Assembly: GCF_002266285.1 (NCBI RefSeq)
Contig: NZ_NPMS01000002.1
Coordinates: 310,001-374,000, forward strand
Direction: 5' to 3'
DNA length: 64,000 nt
Origin: Virgibacillus indicus
Lineage (GTDB): Bacteria; Bacillota; Bacilli; Bacillales; Amphibacillaceae
Of this stretch, positions 49,628-56,334 are shown in pieces. Positions within the stretch are counted from its first letter, which is position 1, and each line of letters begins with the position of its first letter. The position numbers were made by a program, and so were the translations under genes. The notes below the pieces were generated by a model. The model was not told where the DNA came from. It saw only the letters and a program-made list of their open reading frames with translations, and ran no database searches.

Positions 49628-50164
49628 ATGAAAGCAACAGGAATTGTACGTCGTATTGATGATCTGGGCAGAGTAGTAATCCCGAAGGAAATTAGAAGAA
49701 CATTGCGTATCCGTGAAGGAGACCCGCTGGAAATTTTTGTAGACAGGGAAGGCGAAGTTATCCTAAAAAAATATTCGCCAATTAATGAGCTGGGACATTT
49801 TGCAAAGGAATATGCCGAAGCATTGTTCGATTCCCTTCAATCTCCGGTAATAATAAGTGACCGTGATGAGATAATTGCAGTGGCAGGCGAGTCAAAAAAA
49901 GATTACTTAAATAAAAATATTAGCTCCCATTTGGCAAAGACAATTGAAAATCGTACACAGGTAATGGAAACAGAGGCCGGAACGATAGAAATTGTAGATG
50001 GAATAGAAAGTGAACTTGCCTCCTATTGCATTAGCCCAATCATTGCAAATGGTGACCCGATAGGCTGTGTAATGGTTTTTTCAAAGGACGGGGACAAGCT
50101 AAGCAATGTGGAACAAAAGTCAGCGGAAACAGCAGCAGGGTTTCTGGCTAAACAGATGGAATAA
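49628..50164 (+). CDS. spoVT: Stage V sporulation regulator SpoVT
   Basis: Forespore transcription factor that adjusts sigma-G genes. The 178-aa product (identical length in B. subtilis) has an N-terminal AbrB-type DNA-binding domain (MKATGIVRRIDDLGRVVIPKEIRRTL) and a C-terminal GAF domain (about 55-178, IISDRDEIIAVAG, YCISPIIANGDPIGCVMVFSKD). The ATG at 49628 follows AGTGAGG by 9 nt. Its sigma-G promoter and a terminator delimit a single-gene unit. Confidence 0.96.
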   Translation: MKATGIVRRIDDLGRVVIPKEIRRTLRIREGDPLEIFVDREGEVILKKYSPINELGHFAKEYAEALFDSLQSPVIISDRDEIIAVAGESKKDYLNKNISSHLAKTIENRTQVMETEAGTIEIVDGIESELASYCISPIIANGDPIGCVMVFSKDGDKLSNVEQKSAETAAGFLAKQME

Positions 50165-50172
50165 TTCTTAAA

Positions 50173-50203
50173 GAGGATGTTCAAAAAGCCACCAAATTAT
50201 AAG
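50173..50203 (+). repeat. Solo left end of the 35207 element
   Basis: 31 bases that match 35202-35232 at 30 positions, beginning AGGATGTTCAAAAAG. The rest of the element is missing; a terminator follows at once. Confidence 0.8.
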
Positions 50204-50205
50204 CT

Positions 50206-50243
50206 AAGACAAAAATCAGTAATAAACTGGTTTTTGTCTTTTT
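50206..50243 (+). terminator. Terminator after spoVT
   Basis: AAGACAAAAATCAGT (50206-50220) pairs with ACTGGTTTTTGTCTT (50226-50240), then Ts. Confidence 0.8.
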
Positions 50244-50262
50244 GCATTGGCAGTAGGCCAGA

Positions 50263-50427
50263 GTTGAGAGACACCGCCGCAAAGTTGAGAGATAGCACCA
50301 CTTAGTTGAGAGAACTCTACACAAAGTTGAGAGGGGCCCCCACTTAGTTGAGAGAAAACAGTGCATATATTCCTTATGTTTCAACTTTCGCCCTGTCTCT
50401 CTCAACTTTCCGGCAACAACTCTCTAC
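50263..50427. repeat. Dyad array of GTTGAGAGA units at 21-nt pitch
   Basis: Five forward units start at 50263, 50284, 50305, 50326 and 50347; inverted units end at 50385, 50406 and (worn) 50427. Every step is 21 nt and the halves share one symmetry centre at 50366. Confidence 0.9.
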
Positions 50428-50522
50428 TTTTGCTATTTATGTAATCGTGCATTCCATTCGAACGACATTCAGACTATGCTATAATGAAGGAAAATTTGTG
50501 TAACTCAAAAAGGGCGTTTGTT

Positions 50523-52121
50523 ATGGGTGGAAGCGAGACAAATAAGCTGGTAAAAGGTGCCTTGCTGTTAACAATGGCCGGTTTACTCAGCAAGGTTTTG
50601 AGTGCGGGATATCGGATTCCACTGCAGAATCTGACAGGGGATATTGGTTTTTATATTTATCAGCAGGTCTATCCAATTCTTGGAATGGCAATAGTTCTAT
50701 CGTTATATGGGTTTCCATCTGCATTGTCAAAAATAGCTGCAGAAATTAAGGAAAAAGGTGATAGGCTTTCTTTTACAGGTTTTTACCTGCCGCTGTTTTT
50801 CATACTGCTGACAATAAATGGGGCAATTTTTCTTTTTCTATTTTTTAATGCGCCATCGCTAGCAATTTGGGTTGGTGATGCTAAGCTAACAAATGCGTAC
50901 CGTTTGGCTGCCTTTATCTTTTTGCTTATTCCTTTTTCTGCATTGGCCAGAGGAGCTTTTCAAAGTGAATATGAGATGAAGCCGACAGCGTTGTCTCAGG
51001 TTGGAGAACAGTTTATTCGTGTTATTATCATCATTGCTGCAGCTATATATATTGTTTTTCAGAGTCAAAGCCTCTATAAAATAGGACAGTCTGCTGCAAT
51101 GGCGTCGATTGCAGGTGCAGGTGCATCTATATTAATTCTTGCTGTTTTTTTTGTGAAACGAAAGCCGATATCCAATCAACGACAAGGAACAATTCCCTGG
51201 AATTTTTATGTGCGAACTGTGTTAACACTGGGAATAGTAGCTTCTTTGAATCATATGATACTCCTTGTCATCCAATTTGCTGATGCTTTTACATTGCTGC
51301 CAGGCCTGCAGCAATACGGGCTTTCCAAATTCGAAGCTATGGAAGCAAAAGGTGTGTTTGACCGTGGACAGCCCCTGATTCAGCTCGGGACAGTGCTAGG
51401 ATCATCCTTTGCCTTAGCTCTGATTCCTTCCATTTCAAAGCAAAAACTAAAGAATAATCCTGTTGAAATCTATCACTATATTCGCACCTCCATGCTGTTC
51501 AGCTTTTATTTGGCAGTAGGTGCAACAGTCGGTCTGATCACTATTTTCCCTGAGGCAAATCAATTATTATTCCAAAATAACAAGGGAACGATGGATCTGC
51601 AAATCCTGGTTTTATCTATTTTCCTTTGTTCCATGGCAATCACTGCCTCATCCATTCTTCAGGGATTAGGATATATTAAGCGGACAGCCGGATTTGTTTT
51701 AATTGCCCTTTTTATAAAATGGATTGGAAATCAAATGCTTGTACCGTTTATTGGCATAACTGGAAGTGCTGCTGCGACAGTTTTTAGTTTATTTGTATTA
51801 TGCACCGCTGTATTATTTGAGTTAAACAGAAAGCTTCCTGAACTGCAGTTTTTCCAAAAAATTAAATGGACGGCACTTTTAAAAGCTATAATCGCGATGA
51901 TTGTATTTCTTTTGCTGGTGGATTACATTTTCACACATACGTTTTCCACAAACCGGCTGGTCCTGCTTGTGTATGTTATTTTTATTGCCCTCACTGGTGG
52001 AATTATCTACATATTCAGCTTGTTAAAAGGCAGAGCTTTTACAGAAAGCGAGCTTAAGATGCTGCCATATGCATCACTCTTTATTCGTATCCATAATGGG
52101 AGGAACAAACATGAATCATAA
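50523..52121 (+). CDS. yabM: SpoVB-like lipid-linked saccharide flippase (YabM)
   Basis: A 532-aa polytopic membrane protein of the MOP exporter superfamily with about 14 hydrophobic segments, starting KGALLLTMAGLLSKVLSAGYRIPLQNLTGD. Relatives include SpoVB, MurJ-like Amj-independent flippases and YabM itself, thought to move lipid-linked wall precursors across the membrane; the exact cargo is unknown. The ATG at 50523 follows AAAAGGGCG; TATAAT at 50480-50485 is a likely -10 box. It overlaps mazG by 11 bases and heads the yabM-yabR run. Confidence 0.88.
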   Translation: MGGSETNKLVKGALLLTMAGLLSKVLSAGYRIPLQNLTGDIGFYIYQQVYPILGMAIVLSLYGFPSALSKIAAEIKEKGDRLSFTGFYLPLFFILLTINGAIFLFLFFNAPSLAIWVGDAKLTNAYRLAAFIFLLIPFSALARGAFQSEYEMKPTALSQVGEQFIRVIIIIAAAIYIVFQSQSLYKIGQSAAMASIAGAGASILILAVFFVKRKPISNQRQGTIPWNFYVRTVLTLGIVASLNHMILLVIQFADAFTLLPGLQQYGLSKFEAMEAKGVFDRGQPLIQLGTVLGSSFALALIPSISKQKLKNNPVEIYHYIRTSMLFSFYLAVGATVGLITIFPEANQLLFQNNKGTMDLQILVLSIFLCSMAITASSILQGLGYIKRTAGFVLIALFIKWIGNQMLVPFIGITGSAAATVFSLFVLCTAVLFELNRKLPELQFFQKIKWTALLKAIIAMIVFLLLVDYIFTHTFSTNRLVLLVYVIFIALTGGIIYIFSLLKGRAFTESELKMLPYASLFIRIHNGRNKHES

Positions 52122-53559
52122 AATTGAAATTATCGGGCTTGGTGCAGGGGATATAAATCAGCTGGCACTTGGTATTTATAAAAAACTGATTGGTGTAAAA
52201 GGAGTTATCTATACCAGAACCTTGGATCATCCCGTTGTACAGACATTAGTCGAAGAAGGTGTGAGGTTCGAAGCCTTTGATGCACACTATGAGGAACATG
52301 ATCAGTTTGAGGATGTCTATCAAAGTATTGTCGAAACTCTGCTTACAAAAGCGGAAAATGAACCAGTGATCTACACTGTACCCGGTCACCCAATGCTTGC
52401 GGAAAAAACGGTTCAGCTTTTACTTGAACAGAAAGAGGTTGAAGTAGACGTTTCAGGCGGGCAAAGTTACTTAGATGATTTGTTCACAGCCTTAAAAATT
52501 GACCCGATTGATGGGTTTCAGTTCGTTGACGGAACAGCCTTTGAACGGAGCAGGCTGGATTATCGCCATCATCTAATTTTCTGCCAGGTATATGACCGTT
52601 TTATTGCCTCAGATATAAAACTGACCCTGCTTGAGGATTTGCCTGCAGATTATGAAGTGGTTATAGTGGAAGCGGCTGGCAGTGATGCTGAAAAAATTAA
52701 TCGAATTCCTTTGGAAGAGCTGGATCACACCATAGAAATCAGTAATTTAACCAGTGTTTATATCCCGCCGGCAGCTGAAGGATTGCTAAATCACACATTT
52801 ACAAGGTTAAGGGAAGTTATTGCAGCATTAAGAGCTCCTGACGGTTGTCCATGGGACCGGGCACAAACGCATGAGACACTCAGGGAATATGCGATTGAAG
52901 AAGTGTATGAGCTAATCGATGCGATTGATGACGAAGATGATGAAGGGATTATTGAAGAGCTTGGGGATATACTCCTGCAGGTTATGCTTCACAGTCAAAT
53001 TGGCGAAGATGATGGCTATTTCACGGTCGATGATATTATTCTTTCAATTACCGAAAAAATGATTCATCGCCATCCACATGTTTTTGCCGACACACAGGTG
53101 GAATCGGTTGATGATGTATATAAAAACTGGGATGAATTGAAGAAGGAAGAAAAAGGAGATCGGCGGAAATCAGTATTGGATGGTATCCCTAAACAGCTCC
53201 CTTCATTGGCAAAAGCATTTAAACTGCAAAAGAAAGCCGCAAAAGTTGGTTTTGACTGGGATGATGTGAAGGACATCTGGCAAAAGCTTGACGAGGAGCT
53301 AAGGGAAGTTCAGGAAGCTATTAAACAGGATGACCAATCAGAAATTGAAAAGGAATTTGGTGATGTACTATTTGTACTTGCCAATCTATCAAGGTATTAT
53401 AAAATAAACCCGGAAACAGCATTAAACCTGACAAATCAAAAATTTATTTCCCGTTTTTCTTATATTGAAAAACAGCTGGATCAGGTGGAGAAAGATATTA
53501 ACAAGTCCACTCTGGAAGAAATGGATGAATTGTGGAATCAGGCAAAGGAAAGAGAGTGA
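52111..53559 (+). CDS. mazG: Tetrapyrrole-methylase-like / MazG pyrophosphohydrolase fusion
   Basis: The 482-aa YabN protein joins an N-terminal SAM-methyltransferase-like domain (residues about 1-220; IEIIGLGAGD, YTVPGHPMLAEKTV) of unknown activity to a duplicated MazG domain (about 225-480) with the EEVYELIDAI and EELGDILLQVMLHS metal-binding motifs and a second EKEFGDVLFVLANL. MazG hydrolyses non-canonical NTPs. The ATG at 52111 follows GGGAGGAA and lies inside the end of yabM. rqcP starts 4 bases after its stop. Confidence 0.94.
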   Translation: MNHKIEIIGLGAGDINQLALGIYKKLIGVKGVIYTRTLDHPVVQTLVEEGVRFEAFDAHYEEHDQFEDVYQSIVETLLTKAENEPVIYTVPGHPMLAEKTVQLLLEQKEVEVDVSGGQSYLDDLFTALKIDPIDGFQFVDGTAFERSRLDYRHHLIFCQVYDRFIASDIKLTLLEDLPADYEVVIVEAAGSDAEKINRIPLEELDHTIEISNLTSVYIPPAAEGLLNHTFTRLREVIAALRAPDGCPWDRAQTHETLREYAIEEVYELIDAIDDEDDEGIIEELGDILLQVMLHSQIGEDDGYFTVDDIILSITEKMIHRHPHVFADTQVESVDDVYKNWDELKKEEKGDRRKSVLDGIPKQLPSLAKAFKLQKKAAKVGFDWDDVKDIWQKLDEELREVQEAIKQDDQSEIEKEFGDVLFVLANLSRYYKINPETALNLTNQKFISRFSYIEKQLDQVEKDINKSTLEEMDELWNQAKERE

Positions 53560-53563
53560 TAGA

Positions 53564-53821
53564 ATGCGATTAGATAAATTTTTGAAGGTCTCTCGTTTGA
53601 TTAAACGCAGAACCCTTGCCAAGGAGGTTGCCGATCAGGGGAGAATAACAATTAACGGCAATCAGGCAAAAGCCTCATCAATTGTTGCAGCAGGCGATGA
53701 GCTTGTCATTAAATTCGGGCAAAAACTGGTAACAATCCAGGTAACTGATTTAAGAGAAACTGTTAAAAAAGATGAAGCGCAAAACTTGTATAAGGTAATA
53801 AAAGAAGAGAGAAACGAATAG
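53564..53821 (+). CDS. rqcP: Ribosome quality control protein RqcP
   Basis: S4-domain RNA-binding protein (YabO) that helps RqcH add alanine tails on stalled 50S subunits. The 85-aa product begins MRLDKFLKVSRLIKRRTLAKE and contains GRITINGNQAKASSIV, the S4 core. GAGAGTGAT precedes the ATG; the longer in-frame reading from 53465 runs inside mazG and is not supported. Confidence 0.94.
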   Translation: MRLDKFLKVSRLIKRRTLAKEVADQGRITINGNQAKASSIVAAGDELVIKFGQKLVTIQVTDLRETVKKDEAQNLYKVIKEERNE

Positions 53822-53877
53822 TTCTATACTTGTCCCTCCTGTCATAAAGTAGTAATGATAAGGAGGGACTGCTTACA

Positions 53878-54183
53878 ATGAATAATTTTTATGAAAACCA
53901 TGAAACGGCAACACGTGTTCAAAATGACCATTTTGTAAAATTAAATAACCGAAAGAACCTGGAGATAACTGGTGTTAAAGAAGTAGACAGCTTTGATAAT
54001 GAAGAGTTTTTATTGGAAACTGTAATGGGATATTTGATTGTACGGGGTCAAAACCTGCAATTGAAAAATCTGGATGTTGGTGAAGGTCTGGTTACTATAA
54101 AGGGGAAGATCTATGAACTTTCCTATGTGGACGAGCATCACCAGGAGAAGGCTAAAGGATTCTTTAGCAAGCTGTTTAAATGA
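53878..54183 (+). CDS. yabP: Sporulation protein YabP
   Basis: A 101-aa YabP/YqfC-family protein needed for spore cortex formation. The beta-rich body with LNNRKNLEITGVKEVDSFDNEEFLLET and GYLIVRGQNLQLKNLDV is characteristic. AAGGAGG lies 10 nt before the ATG. A CATAAAGT upstream resembles a sigma-E -10 box, but the -35 is poor. Its stop overlaps the yabQ start (ATGA). Confidence 0.93.
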   Translation: MNNFYENHETATRVQNDHFVKLNNRKNLEITGVKEVDSFDNEEFLLETVMGYLIVRGQNLQLKNLDVGEGLVTIKGKIYELSYVDEHHQEKAKGFFSKLFK

Positions 54184-54779
54184 CACTCAGCATTCAGTTT
54201 ATGACAATGCTTGCTATGGTTTCAAGCGGCTTTTATTTGGGTATAATAAATGATACATACCGCCGCTTCACTCCATATTGGAAACATAAAATAACAATAA
54301 CGTATTTGTTGGAAATATTTTTTTGGGCATCACAGACAATACTCGTATTTTATGTGTTATTTCGCGTGAACGGCGGGGAACTCCGGTTTTATATATTTGC
54401 TGCCTGTCTATTGGGATTCGCTATATACCAAGTATTCGCTGCAGCAATTTACAAGAGGATACTGGAGCGGATCATTCAGGTTATTACAGGAATATACCGC
54501 TTTTTTGCAAGATTGGTACAAGCATTGATTATCGCACCGGTTAAGTGGATGCTGATGGTGCTTTTTACAATAGTTTTGCGGATAGCTAAAATAATTGGGT
54601 CCATCCTCTTTTTTCTGGTTAAACTCCTGTTTGCTCCAATAAAATGGGTGGCAAAGATCACATTTCATATACTTCCGGAAAATTTTCAAAAATATTTACA
54701 CAAAATAGCAGGATTTTATAGTACAATAACGAATATAGTCTATAAATGGATGAAGTATATTATGTTTAAGAGGAGGTAA
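54180..54779 (+). CDS. yabQ: Spore cortex biosynthesis membrane protein YabQ
   Basis: Outer-forespore-membrane protein required for cortex in B. subtilis. The 199-aa product has about five hydrophobic segments (residues 3-23, 39-62, 65-90, 112-150) and the conserved NDTYRRF near residue 24-30. It is translationally coupled to yabP by the ATGA overlap. Confidence 0.9.
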   Translation: MTLSIQFMTMLAMVSSGFYLGIINDTYRRFTPYWKHKITITYLLEIFFWASQTILVFYVLFRVNGGELRFYIFAACLLGFAIYQVFAAAIYKRILERIIQVITGIYRFFARLVQALIIAPVKWMLMVLFTIVLRIAKIIGSILFFLVKLLFAPIKWVAKITFHILPENFQKYLHKIAGFYSTITNIVYKWMKYIMFKRR

Positions 54780-54790
54780 AGCTTTCGTCG

Positions 54791-55165
54791 ATGAAGAAAA
54801 AAACGGTAACAAGATTAGATTCGAATTACATGCAGCAATATGATGCATACATAGAAAGACAGAAGAGAAAAAGGCAACGTTTAATTCGTCGTCTTGTGTT
54901 ATTTTCTATGGTAGTCGTAATAACCATTGGCACAATAGCAGCATACCATGTTAAACAGCGTGTACTTCAATCTGAAAAACAAGAACAATATCAGCAATTG
55001 GAAGAAGAGTTAGCTTCCTTACAAAAACAGGAAGAAAATCTTAAAGAAGAGATTGAATTACTAAATGATGAGGAATATGTATTGGAAATAGCACGAACGA
55101 ACTATTTCCTGTCTAAAGAAGGAGAATTAATTTTTAAAATCCCTGACGAAGACCCCTCATATTGA
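54791..55165 (+). CDS. divIC: Cell division protein DivIC
   Basis: Bitopic septal protein that complexes with FtsL and DivIB. The 124-aa product has a basic cytoplasmic N-terminus (residues 1-33), one membrane helix (about 34-56) and an extracellular coiled coil (about 60-105) with the conserved NDEEYVLEIARTNYFLSKEGE end. The AGGAGGT site is 14 nt from the ATG, unusually far, with no alternative start between. Confidence 0.94.
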   Translation: MKKKTVTRLDSNYMQQYDAYIERQKRKRQRLIRRLVLFSMVVVITIGTIAAYHVKQRVLQSEKQEQYQQLEEELASLQKQEENLKEEIELLNDEEYVLEIARTNYFLSKEGELIFKIPDEDPSY

Positions 55166-55237
55166 CACACTTTCATAAGCTTAGCTATAATATAATAGAA
55201 CTATATATTTATTCTTTTAAGGAGGAGCATTTTTTTT

Positions 55238-55624
55238 ATGTCAATCGAAGTAGGCAGCAAGCTGCAGGGAAAGGTAACAGGGATCACTAATTTTGGGGCT
55301 TTTGTTGAGCTTGGAGAAGGCAAAACCGGCCTTGTCCATATTAGTGAGGTTGCCGACAACTATGTTAAGGACATTAATGATCACCTTAGCGTTGGAGATG
55401 AAGTTAAGGTAAAAGTAATTAATGTCGAGAAAGATGGTAAAATTGGTTTGTCCATCAAAAAAGCAAAGGATAGACCAAAACGCCCACAAAGAGACTCTCG
55501 TGAGCGAACAGAATCATTTGAATCAAAAATGAATCGTTTCCTCAAAGACTCTGAAGACCGTTTAGCCTCTTTAAAGAAGCACACGGAATCCAAACGTGGA
55601 GGTCGGGGTGCTAAAAGAGGATAG
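55238..55624 (+). CDS. yabR: S1-domain RNA-binding protein YabR
   Basis: A 128-aa protein with one S1 domain (residues 3-72: GSKLQGKVTGITNFGAFVEL, GLVHISEV, VKVKVINVEKDGKIGLSIKKA) and a basic, Arg/Lys-rich tail. It resembles polynucleotide phosphorylase S1 and general stress protein 13. Function unknown. AAGGAGGAG precedes the ATG; a strong terminator follows. Confidence 0.92.
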   Translation: MSIEVGSKLQGKVTGITNFGAFVELGEGKTGLVHISEVADNYVKDINDHLSVGDEVKVKVINVEKDGKIGLSIKKAKDRPKRPQRDSRERTESFESKMNRFLKDSEDRLASLKKHTESKRGGRGAKRG

Positions 55625-55661
55625 CTTCTGCTGTCTATAGACAATGCTCTATAAATAGATA

Positions 55662-55696
55662 AAAAAAACAGGTGCCACGTGGTACCTGTTTTTTTA
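55662..55696 (+). terminator. Terminator after yabR
   Basis: ACAGGTGCC (from 55668) pairs with GGTACCTGT (to 55689), then seven Ts. Confidence 0.88.
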
Positions 55697-55751
55697 ATGG
55701 GCTGAAAGTGAAGTGTATTTTAACTGCAGTGGCCCTATGGCTGCAAACAGC

Positions 55752-55792
55752 AAAAAAGGTTTGCCGGAGAAAAACTCCGGCAAACCTTTTTT
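55752..55792. terminator. Bidirectional terminator next to tRNA-Met
   Basis: GGTTTGCCGGAG (55758-55769) pairs exactly with CTCCGGCAAACC (55775-55786); A and T runs on both flanks give a T run on either strand. It ends the minus-strand tRNA-Met transcript. Confidence 0.88.
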
Positions 55793-55800
55793 ATTCAATA

Positions 55801-55874
55801 TAGCGGCGGAGGGGATCGAACCCACGACCTCACGGGTATGAACCGTACGCTCTCGCCAGCTGAGCTACGCCGCC
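55801..55874 (-). tRNA. tRNA-Met (anticodon CAT), elongator type
   Basis: Read on the minus strand: GGCGGCG acceptor, D arm GCTCAGCTGGCGAGAGC, anticodon loop with CAT, variable loop AGGTC and T arm GTGGGTTCGATCCCC. It corresponds to elongator tRNA-Met of B. subtilis at the same place before spoIIE. No CCA is encoded. Confidence 0.95.
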
Positions 55875-55893
55875 AAATAAGTCAACAAAAAAT

Positions 55894-55922
55894 ATAATAC
55901 ACCAGAGTCAGCACTGTGTCAA
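55894..55922 (-). promoter_or_regulatory. Promoter of tRNA-Met
   Basis: Minus strand TTGACA (55917-55922), 17-base spacer, TATTAT (55894-55899). Confidence 0.85.
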
Positions 55923-56214
55923 TGGGTTTTTTAAGAATTCAGGCCTGTTCAGCAATACATATACTAATTTTTGACTTTGTTTTTATCGATAGAAACAGTC
56001 TACGCGATAAAGGAGCAAGAAAGCAGCCGTGAAACGTTACATAGAAGCAGTCTGCTGGAAAAATCATCTTAAGAGAATCACATTTAGAGAGTATTCGTCA
56101 GTTTACTCATACGCTTCCTTATTTCGCCAAACTACTACGTTACTCGTACTGCTTCAATTTGATAGATTCGTATGCAGCCATAACAGTTAAGGTATTTTGG
56201 AACACATCCGTTCG
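55923..56214. other. Gap between tRNA-Met and the spoIIE control region
   Basis: About 290 bases without an open frame, repeat array or terminator that I recognise. Confidence 0.45.
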
Positions 56215-56310
56215 TGTTGAAAACCGCTTTTAAACTTAGAATGCCGTCGAACGATTTTTTGGAACCGGTCTGTTGTTTTGACAAAAAAAAAATGCATCAT
56301 GTGGTTTAAT
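56215..56310 (+). promoter_or_regulatory. Spo0A-dependent sigma-A promoter of spoIIE
   Basis: TTGACA (56278-56283), 21-base spacer and TTTAAT (56305-56310). The over-long 21-bp spacer is the hallmark of the Spo0A~P-activated sigma-A promoters of spoIIE and spoIIG. Candidate 0A boxes (consensus TGTCGAA) lie upstream: TGTTGAA at 56215-56221 and CGTCGAA at 56245-56251, one mismatch each. Confidence 0.75.
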
Positions 56311-56334
56311 AATCTGAAAGACGGGAGTGGTTAA

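Noticed and set aside
50181..50405. Minus-strand open frame with LSTK/LSTL heptads
   Set aside because: Same artefact of the 21-nt array; no start signal.
53825..53860. Sigma-E promoter before yabP
   Set aside because: CATAAAGT is a fair -10 box, but the -35 match and spacing are poor.
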